Assembly: GCA_030446685.1 (NCBI GenBank)
Contig: JAUJMV010000003.1
Span: 97,206 to 142,874 of the forward strand
Source of the DNA: Thermomicrobiales bacterium
GTDB taxonomy: Bacteria; Chloroflexota; Chloroflexia; Thermomicrobiales; CADCWN01
Direction of reading: 5' to 3'
DNA: 45,669 nt
Below, one piece after another: positions 11,221 to 21,164 of this stretch. The translations under genes and the position numbers were made by a program. Under the pieces are notes generated by a model, which was not told where the DNA came from, made no database searches, and saw only the letters and a program-made list of their open reading frames with translations. The first letter of the stretch is position 1, and the number at the start of each line of letters is the position of its first letter.

Positions 11221-12099
11221 ATGCGCACTCCCGAGAACCTCCGCCAGCCCGTCATGCCCGCCGCCGAGTACAACTTCCGCCACTTCCGGCTGAAGCACGT
11301 CCTCGCCGACGCGCAGCGGACCGTCGCCCGACACGGCATCCGACCGGGGACGCCGGCGCCGGACTTCACCCTGCCCCGCGTCGGCGGCGGCTCGTTGCGG
11401 CTGGGCGAACTGCGCGGCAAACCGGTCCTGCTCCACTTCGGGTCGTTCAGTTGACCGCTGACCGTCGGCTCGGTCGAGCCGCTCAAGAAGCTGCACGCGC
11501 GCTGGGGCGACCGGGTGCAGTTCGTCGACGTCATCGTGCGCCAGGCGCACCCCGGCCCCGGCGTGCGGGAGTACCGGCGCTTCGAGCAGAAGCTGCGCGA
11601 CGCCCGCTGCTACGAGCAGGAAGAGGCGATCCCCTGGACGGTGCTGGTGGATGATGTGGCGGGCACGGTCCACCAGCGGTACGGCGCGCTGGCCGATCCG
11701 ACTTACCTGCTCGACGCCGACGGGCGCGTGGCCTACTACAACATGTGGACCTACGCGCCCGCCTTGCACGAGGCGATCGGCGCGCTGCTGGACCGGGGGG
11801 CGCGCGGCGTGGTGCGGGGGGGCATCAACCGCCAGGTCTACCCGGTGGCGGCACTGACCGACGGCTGGCGCGGGCTGCGGCGCGGGCTGGCGCAGAGCTT
11901 CATCGATTTGGAATTGATCACGCCGGGGAGCGCCAGCGCCATCTGGCTCGGCTACCAGCTCCGGCCGCTCCTGGCGCCGCTGACCCTGCGGGCGGAGCCG
12001 CTGCCCGTCGCCGCCCGGATCGGGATCACGGTGGCCGGCATCGCCGCGCTGGTCCTCGGCGCGCGCCGGTTGGCCGGCGGTCGGGCCGCCGCCGGCTAG
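11221..12099 (+). CDS. Deiodinase-like thioredoxin-fold selenoprotein (Sec at TGA 11452-11454)
   Basis: Read through one in-frame TGA this is 292 residues with Sec at position 78. The context VLLHFGSFS-U-PLT matches iodothyronine-deiodinase-like proteins, whose active site is FGSxTUPP. The match continues past the TGA in the same frame: a RQAHPGPG stretch (compare EAHP), AIPWTVLVDD, and YGALADPTYLLDADGRVAYYN. The N-terminus has the thioredoxin-fold entry GTPAPDFTLP. Near the C-terminus is one hydrophobic segment (IGITVAGIAALVLGA), so it may be membrane-tethered. Start ATG follows AGGAG at 8 nt. The bacterial family is presumed to be peroxiredoxin/reductase-like. A nonsense mutation is the alternative, but the position and the hairpin argue for Sec. 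Confidence 0.85.
11466..11481 (+). promoter_or_regulatory. Candidate bSECIS hairpin
   Basis: CGGCTC-GGTC-GAGCCG: a perfect 6-bp stem with a GGUC loop. The first loop G lies 17 nt after the UGA, inside the 16-37 nt window of the bacterial SECIS model, which also asks for a loop G. It lies in coding sequence, as expected for bacterial selenoprotein genes. Confidence 0.65.
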
Positions 12100-12120
12100 C
12101 GGCGCCAGGAGCGGCGCGCC

Positions 12121-12579
12121 TCAGCCCCGGCTCGCCCGCAGCAGATCGCGCGTCAGCTCGGCCTGCCCCAGGTGTTCGGCGGCGTGCCGCGCGACGACGA
12201 GCAGGATCGCGCGCCCGGTCAGCGCGCCGCGGCGCGGGTGGGCGAACTCGGCGTCCAGCACCGCCGGGGGCAGCGCGGCCAGGGCCGCTTCGAGGCGTCC
12301 TCGCAGATCGTGCCACCGCCCGGTAATCTCGTCGGCAGTAGCGGCGCACGCCGCGAACTCGGCCTCGCGGTCGCGCCCGACGGGCTGGCCGGCGAGGGTT
12401 TCGATGATGTTCTCCTCGGCGTTGCCGAGCGTGTGGGTCGCGAGCGCGGAGAGGCTGTTCGCGCCGGGTGCCGGGGGCTGCCAGTTCAGCCCCGCCTCGT
12501 CCAACCCGTCGAGGCAGGCGACCAGCCGGTCGAGCGAACTGGTGATGTAACGCCAGAAGAGCGCGATCTCGGGATGCAT
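12121..12579 (-). CDS. DinB-like four-helix metalloprotein
   Basis: A 152-residue DinB/DUF664-like protein. Putative metal-ligand histidines are in LATHTLGNAEEN and in ARHAAEHLGQAEL, the usual arrangement of the three DinB histidines. Some members are thiol-dependent S-transferases (bacillithiol or mycothiol); the function here is unknown. ATG at 12579 is chosen because it begins directly at the first family helix (MHPEIALFWRYI); an ATG 13 codons upstream is also possible, and neither has a strong ribosome site. It lies about 100 nt downstream of the thioredoxin-like selenoprotein on the same strand and could share its transcript. Confidence 0.75.
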   Translation of the reverse strand: MHPEIALFWRYITSSLDRLVACLDGLDEAGLNWQPPAPGANSLSALATHTLGNAEENIIETLAGQPVGRDREAEFAACAATADEITGRWHDLRGRLEAALAALPPAVLDAEFAHPRRGALTGRAILLVVARHAAEHLGQAELTRDLLRASRG

Positions 12580-12679
12580 CGGCCGGCTCACGCGCGAGTT
12601 CCCCCATAGCCGGAGCATCGCGGCACCCGGCGGTAGCCGGTCCGCCCGTCCATGAGCGCCAACGGCGATGCTGGGAAGC

Positions 12680-13783
12680 CTATCCGCCCGGTGCCTCGCT
12701 CTCGGGCCGTTCCCCCGGCCCCGGCCGCCGCTCCAGCTCCAGCGGCGGGTAGTAGTTCTCGGCGCCGGCCCGCCGCACGTCGCTCAGCCAGTCCCCCTCG
12801 TACTGCGGCGTCGGCCCCTGGGCCGGATCGACCAGGCTCCACGCCTGGCGCTTGTAGGTCCAATTGTCCGGTTGGAGGCGATGGGCGGCGCGGAAGTGCG
12901 GCACGGCGGCGGCGGGTCGACCCGTACGGTGCAGATGCTGCCCCAGCGCGAAGTGCGCGGCGGCGGTCGCTTCCCCGACCGGGCGCGGCCGGCTGCGGCG
13001 CAGCACCTCCTCCGGCGGCAGCGCGTAGGGGCTGGCCGCGCCGCGCGCGACCCAGTCGCGCAACGCCGCGATGTACCGCTCCGGCTCGATGCGCAGCTTG
13101 CGGACCTCGGCGAACCGCGCGGCGGCCTCGGGCGTGGCGTCGGCCGGGAGGGGGCGATCGAGGAAGGGCGGCCGCCGGGGGTAGGCCGTCTCCGGCGGGC
13201 GCACGATCGTGCCCCCCTCGTCGATCCAGACCCCGCTCGGCACATTGACGATGCCGAACAGCTCATCGAGCAGGTGGGCCTGGTCGATCAGCGCGGGATG
13301 GTCGGGGCGGGCGGCCTCGATCCAGCGCCGCGCCGCGTCCGCCCCGCCCGTGTCGAGCGCGACCGTGACGATCTCCAGCCCCTGCGGGCGCAGCTCCTGC
13401 CGCAACTCCTGCCACACGGGCAGGTCCAGCCGGCACCCTCACCAGGAGGCCCAGGCCACCAGCAGCACCTTGGCGCCGCGCAGGGAGCTGAGGCGGAACT
13501 CCTCGCCGCGCAGATCGGGGAGCGCGAAGTCGGGCGCCCCGGCGTCGGCCAGCGCCCGCCCGCCCGCCTCCGGGCCGAGCGCCCAGAGCCCGCTCGCCTC
13601 GTCCTGCACGATCGGCATCCCCAGCCGTTCCGCCAGCGCCCGCACGTCGACCCGCCCGCCCGCCCGCGCGGCGGCGGGGAGCGGGACGCAGCGGTCCCCC
13701 TTGCAGGCGCCCTCGGGCTTGATCGCCCAGCCCGTTCGGCGCTCGAACACCTCCGGATCGACGTGCAGCGAATCGAGGATCAT
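12680..13783 (-). CDS. Thioredoxin-like selenoprotein with C-terminal TPR-like part (Sec at TGA 13441-13439)
   Basis: Read through one in-frame TGA this is 367 residues with Sec at 115. The TGA falls exactly in the redox motif: VLLVAWASW-U-GC, where most thioredoxin-like relatives have Cys. The frame continues unchanged (RLDLPVWQELRQEL, then a TlpA/ResA-like domain with IVNVPSGVWIDEGG). An N-terminal pair ACKGDRC precedes the fold. The last 90 or so residues (AHFALGQHLHRTGRPAAAVPHFRAAHRLQPDN) look like one or two TPR units. Start ATG has AGGAGG 7 nt upstream. It is 59 nt downstream of guaB on the same strand. I infer a thiol-disulphide oxidoreductase; the substrate is unknown. The tail has no membrane segment. 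Confidence 0.87.
13408..13424 (-). promoter_or_regulatory. Candidate bSECIS hairpin
   Basis: On the minus strand CCTGCC-CGTGT-GGCAGG: a perfect 6-bp stem with a 5-nt loop carrying G at its second position, about 21 nt after the UGA. Spacing and loop G fit the bacterial SECIS model. Confidence 0.65.
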
Positions 13784-13842
13784 GCCGGAGCCTCCTTTGC
13801 GAACCCGGCGGGCGCCGCACGCCCCCTGGCCCGACGCGCGAA

Positions 13843-15456
<1,614 letters not shown>

Positions 15457-15524
15457 TTACGCAACGCCTCCTCCGCGAACCCTATTCCGCACGCCGAGCC
15501 GACACTACGCCGCCAGAAACAGCG

Positions 15525-15545
15525 CTGCCCGCGCGGGGCGGGCAG
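15525..15545 (-). terminator. Hairpin after parA
   Basis: Perfect 8-bp inverted repeat (15525-15532 with 15538-15545), followed on the minus strand by CGCTGTTTCTG. It lies about 58 nt beyond the parA stop and upstream of guaB. Confidence 0.4.
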
Positions 15546-15602
15546 GCAGGGCGCAAGATGAGCGGGCGCGACCGGAGCCGGTGCGGGGCGGCGGGCAGAC
15601 CC

Positions 15603-16460
15603 TCATCCCGCCACCTTCGCCTCGAACAGCGCCGGCGGCTGCTCCAGCGGTTCCAGCGGGGGCGGGTCGGGCGCCACCGCCGGGCGCAACCCCGCCCGCG
15701 CGATCAGCTCGTTGGTCGCCGCGCGGTAGGCCAGAGCGCCGCGCGAGGCCGGGTCGTAGCCGAGGATGCTCTGCCCGTACGATGGCGCTTCGGCCAGGTG
15801 GACGCCGCGGGGGATGACAGTCTCGAAGATGCGGTTGGGGAAGAAGCGCCGCACCTCCTCCACGACCTGCGCCGAGAGGCGCGTGCGCGCGTCGAACATC
15901 GTCATCAGCACGCCGACGATGTCGAGCCGCTCGTTGAAGGTGCGCTTGACCAGGTAGATGCTGTTCGACAGTTGCATCAACCCCTCCAGCGCCAGGAATT
16001 CGCACTGGATCGGGATCACCACCCCGTCGGCGGCGGTGAGGGCGTTGAGGGTCAGCAGGCCGAGCGACGGCGGGCAGTCGATCAGCACGAAATCGTAGGC
16101 GTCGGGGGGCAGCGTGTCGAGGGCCTCGGCGAGGCGCTGCTCGCGCCCGCTCAGGGCCGTCAGCGCCGCCTCCGTCTCCGATCCCAGCAGCACCGAGGTC
16201 GAGGGGACGAGCGCGAGCCGCTCCTGGCCCGTCGGCACGACCGCGCCGGCCAGCGGGGCGGGATCGATCAGGATGTCGTAGATCGAGAGGTCGCAGGCCT
16301 CTTTGTCGAGGCCGAGGCTGCTGGTGGCGTTCCCCTGGGGGTCGATGTCGATGAGGAGGGTGCGGAAGCCGCCGGCAGCCAGATAGGCACTCAGGTTGAC
16401 CGCGGAAGTCGTCTTGCCGACCCCGCCCTTCTGATTCGCGAGTGCGATGATCCGTGCCAC
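15603..16460 (-). CDS. ParA/Soj-type chromosome-partitioning ATPase
   Basis: A 285-residue ParA ATPase. The deviant Walker A motif KGGVGKTT has Lys11 and Lys16; also present are LLIDIDPQGNATSSLG, the Walker B stretch FVLIDCPPSLGLLTLNAL and VIPRGVHLAEAPSYG. The start is the GTG at 16460, with GGAGGAG just upstream; the frame upstream is Arg/Gly-rich and unlike the family. No parB follows in this window: the next gene downstream on this strand is guaB and the next upstream is a divergent toxin-antitoxin pair. It could still be the chromosomal copy with parB elsewhere. The C-terminus has a short Pro-rich tail. Confidence 0.9.
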   Translation of the reverse strand: MARIIALANQKGGVGKTTSAVNLSAYLAAGGFRTLLIDIDPQGNATSSLGLDKEACDLSIYDILIDPAPLAGAVVPTGQERLALVPSTSVLLGSETEAALTALSGREQRLAEALDTLPPDAYDFVLIDCPPSLGLLTLNALTAADGVVIPIQCEFLALEGLMQLSNSIYLVKRTFNERLDIVGVLMTMFDARTRLSAQVVEEVRRFFPNRIFETVIPRGVHLAEAPSYGQSILGYDPASRGALAYRAATNELIARAGLRPAVAPDPPPLEPLEQPPALFEAKVAG

Positions 16461-16561
16461 CTCTCCTCCGCCGCCTCGCGTCCGCCGTCCATGCCCTATT
16501 GTAGCCCTTGTACGGACGGAACGCAATCACCGATCTGACCCCGCGCTCCGGCGGCGGGGCA

Positions 16562-16594
16562 TTGTCCGGGTCGGCTGGGTGCTGTAAAATACAG
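16562..16594 (+). promoter_or_regulatory. Promoter with overlapping palindromic operator for the AbrB/PIN pair
   Basis: TTGTCC (16562-16567), a 17-nt spacer and TAAAAT (16585-16590). The 13-bp palindrome CTGTAAAATACAG (16582-16594) covers the -10 box. I infer autorepression by the AbrB-type antitoxin, as is usual for such operons. Confidence 0.65.
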
Positions 16595-16639
16595 AATTAC
16601 AAGGGATAGAGCATCGCGTGGTGGCCTTAAGGAGGGGTT

Positions 16640-16954
16640 GTGGGAGGATCGCGCGGAGGCGACACGAAGATCGTTCGGCAACTTCGGGGGGGACAAATCA
16701 CCATCCCCGCTGAGTTTCGGCAGAAACTGGACATTCAAGGCGACACCTTGCTGCAAGTAACCTTGAATGGGGACGAATTGCATATCCGCAAGCTTACCGT
16801 GCCGGAGACCGCTGGCACCTCAGCCTGGTTCAAGGAGTTGTACGACTATTTCGCCCCGGTGCGCGAGGAGATTCTCGAGCGCGGGATCAGTGAGGAGGAG
16901 GTCAACGCCGACATCGACGCGGCGGTGCGTGCGGTGCGGGAACAGCGTGATTAG
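16640..16954 (+). CDS. AbrB/MazE-type antitoxin
   Basis: A 104-residue protein. The N-terminal swapped-hairpin AbrB-type DNA-binding domain is seen at about residues 10-50 (VRQLRGGQITIPAEFRQKLDI..GDTLLQVTLNGDELHIRKL). The C-terminal helical part (WFKELYDYFAPVREEILERGISEEEVNADIDAAVRAVREQRD) is typical of antitoxins that wrap around a PIN toxin. GTG start at 16640 follows AAGGAGG. It overlaps the toxin gene by 8 nt. Codon use and GC are somewhat lower than in neighbouring genes, consistent with horizontal gain. Confidence 0.88.
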   Translation: MGGSRGGDTKIVRQLRGGQITIPAEFRQKLDIQGDTLLQVTLNGDELHIRKLTVPETAGTSAWFKELYDYFAPVREEILERGISEEEVNADIDAAVRAVREQRD

Positions 16955-17372
16955 CGCGGTCCTCGACACCGTCGTTTTCGTGCGCAGCCTCATCAACCCC
17001 TACAGCGTGTGGGGCCGGATCGTCTTCGAGTGGGATACTCAATACCGTCTTGTCGTCTCCCAACCGGTTCTGCTCGAAATCCTCGAAGTGCTACGGCGAC
17101 CGGAACTAACGCGGAAATACCGCGGCGTAGCGACCCGCGATCCGGCCACGCTCTTGGCGATCCTCGCCGGAGCCGAGGTCGCGCAGGTCACGGCGATTCC
17201 CGGGGTGTCCCGCGATCCAAAGGATGACAAATTCCTCGCGACAGCCGCTGCCGCGCACGTCGATTATCTCGTGACAGAGGACGCGGATCTGCTCGTCCTC
17301 AAAGAGTACAGAGGCACGCGCATCCTCACGGGTGGGGCATTCCTGCGAATCCTTGAGAACCAAGCGGCGTGA
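16947..17372 (+). CDS. PIN-domain toxin (ribonuclease)
   Basis: A 141-residue PIN-domain protein of the 'putative toxin component, PIN family' type. Acidic residues expected for the metal site are visible: Asp in VLDTVVFVRSL, Glu in LLEILEVL, Asp in SRDPKDDKFLATA and TEDADLL. Such proteins cut RNA when not held by the antitoxin. The GTG start lies within the last codons of the antitoxin gene, giving an 8-nt overlap and tight coupling. It ends 21 nt before the converging enolase-superfamily gene. Confidence 0.88.
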   Translation: MISAVLDTVVFVRSLINPYSVWGRIVFEWDTQYRLVVSQPVLLEILEVLRRPELTRKYRGVATRDPATLLAILAGAEVAQVTAIPGVSRDPKDDKFLATAAAAHVDYLVTEDADLLVLKEYRGTRILTGGAFLRILENQAA

Positions 17373-17393
17373 GAATAATGGCTCGCCAGCCCC

Positions 17394-18482
17394 TCACGCC
17401 ACGCGGTAGGGCGCCAGGGCCTCGTAGTTGGGGTCGGCGCCGATGCCGGGCACGTCGGGCGGGCTGACGGTGCCGTCGTCGTTGAGGCGCAGGGTGTGGC
17501 GGTAGATCCGGCCCCACATCGGGTCGACCGTGTCGCGGTAGAACTCCAGGATCAGCCCGTTGGCGATCGCCGCGACCAGGTGGACGTGGATGTCCTGCGA
17601 GCCGTGCGGCGCGATGTCGAGGTCGCGCGCCTGGGCCAGCGCCACCACCTTCATGAACTCGGTCACCCCGCCCAGCACCTTCGCGTCGGCGTTGAGGATC
17701 GCCACGCCGCCGCGCTCGATCAGGTCGCGGAAGCCGTAGCGGGTGTACTCGTTCTCGCCGGTGGCGATCGGGATCGTCGTCGCCTCGACCAGGCGGCGGT
17801 GCCCCTCCAGGTCGTCGGGCGCGATCGGCTCCTCGAACCAGAACGGGTCGTACTCCTCGATCCGCCGGGCGAACTGGACCGCCTGGTAGGCGCGGTAGGC
17901 GCAGTTGGCGTCCACCAGCAGCTTCACGTCCGGCCCGATCGCCTCGCGCACCGCCCGGACCCGCGCGACATCCTCCGCCATCGCGACCGCCCCGACCTTC
18001 ATCTTGACCGCCCGCGCCCCCAGCTCGACGTTCTCGACCATCTCCCGCTGCAGCTCCTTGAGGCCCTTGCCCTCCTCGTAGTAGCCGCCGGCGATGTAGG
18101 TCGGGACGCGGTCGCGGAAGCCGCCGAGCAGCTTGTAGAGCGGCAGGCCGGCGACCTTGGCGCGGATGTCCCACAGCCCGATGTCGATCGCGCTGATCGC
18201 CCGCGTCGTCAGCCCGCGCCGGCCGAGCAGCTTCGGCACCCACATCGTGTGCCACAGGCGCTCCACGTCGATCGGGTCCTCGCCGATCAGGTCCCCCTTC
18301 AGCCGCTCGACCGTCGCCCGGCCGATGCCACCGCCCCCGCCCAGCCCGATGCCGGTGAGCCCCTCATCGGTCTCGATCTTGACCAGCGCCAGGCCCGAGT
18401 GGGTGTAGGTGTGCAGCCCGTTCGAGATCGGCTTGTGACGCGGCCACTTGTACTCCTCGGTGGTGATGGCCGTGATCTTCAT
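17394..18482 (-). CDS. Mandelate racemase/muconate-lactonizing enzyme family protein
   Basis: A 362-residue enolase-superfamily enzyme. Visible are the catalytic Lys160-x-Lys162 (VKMKVG), metal ligands Asp191 (VDANCAY), Glu217/218 (FEEPI) and the Glu of GENEYTRYG, and the His293 general base (APHGSQDIH). These enzymes abstract a proton alpha to a carboxylate; candidates are sugar-acid dehydratases, but the substrate cannot be assigned. Start ATG follows AAAGGGGG. It is the last gene of a minus-strand run but 350 nt from pfkB, so it may be independent. Confidence 0.93.
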   Translation of the reverse strand: MKITAITTEEYKWPRHKPISNGLHTYTHSGLALVKIETDEGLTGIGLGGGGGIGRATVERLKGDLIGEDPIDVERLWHTMWVPKLLGRRGLTTRAISAIDIGLWDIRAKVAGLPLYKLLGGFRDRVPTYIAGGYYEEGKGLKELQREMVENVELGARAVKMKVGAVAMAEDVARVRAVREAIGPDVKLLVDANCAYRAYQAVQFARRIEEYDPFWFEEPIAPDDLEGHRRLVEATTIPIATGENEYTRYGFRDLIERGGVAILNADAKVLGGVTEFMKVVALAQARDLDIAPHGSQDIHVHLVAAIANGLILEFYRDTVDPMWGRIYRHTLRLNDDGTVSPPDVPGIGADPNYEALAPYRVA

Positions 18483-18571
18483 CGCGCCCCCTTTCCCTCC
18501 ATCCCGGAGAATACCTCCCGGCCCCCAATCCTACCGCAACTCGCGTCAAGATCGGGCCACGCGATAACCCT

Positions 18572-18596
18572 GTCATCCTAAGCGGAGCGAAGGATC
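18572..18596. repeat. GTCATCC-type dispersed element, copy 2
   Basis: GTCATCCTAAGCGGAGCGAA then GGATC, with short inverted ends (ATCCT/AGGAT). It lies in the 18483-18833 gap between the enolase-superfamily gene and the kinase gene. Nothing else is recognisable in that gap. Confidence 0.55.
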
Positions 18597-18833
18597 GGTC
18601 TCGGCGGCACCCGCGTGGTAGATGACCTCGTCCGATGCCCGGGGCGGCGATCCTCCGCCCCTCGCCCGAAGCCACGGGCCCGACCAGGGCGCGACCCGCC
18701 GCGCGGCGGCACGCCGGGCGCCTTCCGTACCACTGCGGGAACGACCCCGGCGCCATGCGGGACTAACCCCTATTGAGAACAGGTTCCGGCGGGCATAGAT
18801 TCGCTACCGGGATTGCGGACCGGGGCGCCGCCC

Positions 18834-19832
18834 TCACAGCTTCAGGTGCTGGTAGACCTGCTCCACGCTCAGATCGGAGCGGACGGTCTCGCCGGACTGC
18901 ATGGTGAGGCTCGCCATCGCGGTGCCGAGCGCGAGCGCGTCGTCGAGGGGGAAGTCGTTGAGGAGGCCGAAGATCACCCCGGCGGTCAGCGCGTCCCCCG
19001 CGCCGGTGGCGTCGACGATCGCGGTCTCGATCGCCGGGACGTGCCCGCTGGCGTCGCCGCCGACGTAGACCGCGCCGCCGTGCGCCATCGTCACGACGAC
19101 GATCTCCGCCCCGCGCTCCTGGAGGACGCGCGCCGCCGCCAGCGCCTCCTCGCGCGTCGTGACCGGCAGGCCGGCGAGCGCCGCGGCCTCGCGCATATTG
19201 GGGGTGATCAGCTTCGCGCGCGCGAGGAAGGGCGCGACCCGCCGGGCCAGCGCGACCGAGACCGGATCGAGGCAGACATCGATCCCGTACCAGGCGCAGC
19301 GCCGCAGGATCGCGCGGATCGCCCGCGGCGGCACGTTGGCGTCGATCACCACCAGCGCCGCCTCGCGGATGACCCGGCGCCAGCGGTGGACCGCGCGCGG
19401 GGTGATCCGGCGCGCGACCAGCGTGTCGTCCACGCCAACGATCAGTTGCCCGTCGGCGCGCAGGAGCGCCAGGTAAGCGCCGCTCTCCAGGTCGGGCGCG
19501 ACGATCAGCGCCCCGTCGTCGATGACAACCCCGGCGGCGCGGGTGCGCTCGACAATCTGCCGCCCCTCTTCGTCGGCCCCGATCGCGGTGAGGAGTTGCA
19601 CCGGCACGTCGAGCCGGGCGAGGCTCTCGGCGATGTTGCGCGCGGTGCCGCCGAGCGAGACGCGCACCCGCCCCGGATTCGAGGAGAAGGGGTAGATGTG
19701 CTTGACCCCGCGCCCGGTGATCGTGCCCTTGATGTCGAAGCAGGCGGAGCCGATCAACACCACCGGCGCGACATCGCGGGTGTACGCGACCTGCTCCCCC
19801 TGCGGCAGGCGCGAGACCTCGCTCTCAGCCAC
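18834..19832 (-). CDS. PfkB-family carbohydrate/nucleoside kinase
   Basis: A 332-residue ribokinase-like kinase: VVLIGSACFDIKG at the start, GGTARNIAESLARL (substrate-binding GG motif), the ITPNMREA stretch, and the anion-hole/catalytic signature DATGAGDALTAG. The order and the 'SACFDIKG' opening resemble pseudouridine kinases, but no pseudouridine glycosidase gene is next to it, so the substrate is open. GTG start at 19832, with GGCGGA 8 nt upstream. It follows ricT on the same strand, with heptamer array B in the gap. Confidence 0.88.
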   Translation of the reverse strand: MAESEVSRLPQGEQVAYTRDVAPVVLIGSACFDIKGTITGRGVKHIYPFSSNPGRVRVSLGGTARNIAESLARLDVPVQLLTAIGADEEGRQIVERTRAAGVVIDDGALIVAPDLESGAYLALLRADGQLIVGVDDTLVARRITPRAVHRWRRVIREAALVVIDANVPPRAIRAILRRCAWYGIDVCLDPVSVALARRVAPFLARAKLITPNMREAAALAGLPVTTREEALAAARVLQERGAEIVVVTMAHGGAVYVGGDASGHVPAIETAIVDATGAGDALTAGVIFGLLNDFPLDDALALGTAMASLTMQSGETVRSDLSVEQVYQHLKL

Positions 19833-19844
19833 GGCGGGGTCCGC

Positions 19845-19988
19845 CGGGCGTGGGGCGTCGGGCGGGCATCGCTTCCTCCCCGGCGAAAGGGGGCCGTTGG
19901 GCAGTCCGGCCGGTAGCTTCGCTGCCTGTCTCCACGCTCGCTCCTATCGCGCCACGCCCCACGCTCTGCGCTCTACGATCCCCGCCCG
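19845..19988. repeat. Heptamer inverted repeat array, locus B
   Basis: Left arm 19845-19865 (CGGGCGT, GGGGCGT, CGGGCGG). Right arm 19954-19988 (ACGCCCC, ACGCTCT, GCGCTCT, ACGATCC, CCGCCCG). The right arm ends immediately at the ricT stop codon (19989-19991); the left arm begins 13 nt from the kinase start. Confidence 0.7.
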
Positions 19989-21152
19989 TCACTCCTCGCC
20001 GGACGCCTCCTCGCCCCCCTCCCGGCGGCGGCCGCGGCGACCGCGGCGGCGGGAACGCTTGGCGCGCGCGCCGTCGGTGTCGGGCGCGGCGTCACCGGCC
20101 CGATCGGCGGCGGCTTCGCCCGCGCTCGCGGTCTGGGCGAACGGCGGATCGACGGCGGGCGCGGCGTTGGGGCGGCGCGGGCGCTCGCCCCGCTCCGCGC
20201 GCTCGGGGCGGGGACGCGACTCGCGCGAGGGCGGCGCACCGGCGGGCACGGCCGGAGGCGCCCCGGCGGTCCGCGCGCCCAGCTCGCTCGCCGGGAACTC
20301 GGTCACCCCGTGCCCCTCGACGAAGGTGACGACCGAGCCCTTCAGGGTGTGCAGGCCGATCACCTTGCCCGGGCCGAGCGGCGTCGGCACGATCTGGCCG
20401 AGGCGCGGCAGGGCGCGCTTCATCTCGACGTACTGATCGTTCTCGTAGCTGAGGCAGCAGAGCAGCCGCCCGCAGACGCCGGAGATCTTGGTCGGGTTGA
20501 GCGGCAGGTCCTGCTCCTTGGCGTGCCTGACGCTGACCGAGGGGTAGGTCTGCAGCCAGCTCGAGCAGCAGAGCGAGCGCCCGCACTTGCCGACCCCGCC
20601 GAGCAGCCGCGCCTCGTCGCGCACCCCGACCTGGCGCAGATCGATCCGCAGCCCGAAGCGCTGGGCCAGATCGCGCACCAGCGCCCGGAAATCGATCCGC
20701 CCCTCCGACGAATAGTAGAAGGTCAGGCGCTTGCCGTCGAAGCCGTACTCGGCCCGGATCGGCTTCATCGGCAGCTTGTGCCGGGCGATCTCCTCGCGGA
20801 AGACCCGCATCGCGCCCTTGGCCTCGCCCTCCAGCCGCTCGACCAGCGCGACCTCGTGCGGCTCGGCCAGGCGCTGCAGCGGCTTGAGCGGCCCGGCGAA
20901 GACCGCCGCGCGCACCTGCTGGTTCGTCGCGATGACCTTGCCGGCCTCCAGCCCCTTGTTCGTCTCGACCACCACCCAGTCGTTGGGGCGCGCGGTCACG
21001 CTGCCCGGCGCGAAGAAGCGCGTCCGGCTCGATTCGCGGAACCGCACCAGGACGACCGGCCACTCCTCGCCGCTCTCCTCATTCAGCAGGGCCAGCCGCT
21101 GCCCGAACGAGCAGGAGCTGCACCCCCCGTCAACGCTGCATGCCTCTCCCAT
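19989..21152 (-). CDS. ricT: PSP1-domain regulatory-complex protein RicT (YaaT family)
   Basis: A 387-residue PSP1/YaaT-family protein. The core (residues about 30-280) carries the conserved cysteine clusters GKCGRSLCCSSWL and SGVCGRLLCCLSYEND; in Bacillus the RicAFT complex binds Fe-S clusters with such cysteines and affects mRNA processing and phosphorelay. The extra N-terminal cysteines (CSVDGGCSSCSFG) and the long, low-complexity Arg/Glu/Ala-rich tail (about 110 residues) are beyond the core. ATG follows GGAGG at 7 nt. Location directly after holB is a common arrangement of yaaT. Confidence 0.9.
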   Translation of the reverse strand: MGEACSVDGGCSSCSFGQRLALLNEESGEEWPVVLVRFRESSRTRFFAPGSVTARPNDWVVVETNKGLEAGKVIATNQQVRAAVFAGPLKPLQRLAEPHEVALVERLEGEAKGAMRVFREEIARHKLPMKPIRAEYGFDGKRLTFYYSSEGRIDFRALVRDLAQRFGLRIDLRQVGVRDEARLLGGVGKCGRSLCCSSWLQTYPSVSVRHAKEQDLPLNPTKISGVCGRLLCCLSYENDQYVEMKRALPRLGQIVPTPLGPGKVIGLHTLKGSVVTFVEGHGVTEFPASELGARTAGAPPAVPAGAPPSRESRPRPERAERGERPRRPNAAPAVDPPFAQTASAGEAAADRAGDAAPDTDGARAKRSRRRGRRGRRREGGEEASGEE

Positions 21153-21164
21153 CGTAGCCCCTCC

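Noticed and set aside
11452..11454. TGA as an ordinary nonsense mutation or frameshift
   Set aside because: Frame is unchanged on both sides, position is the catalytic Sec/Cys site, and a SECIS-like hairpin follows; a second case occurs nearby.
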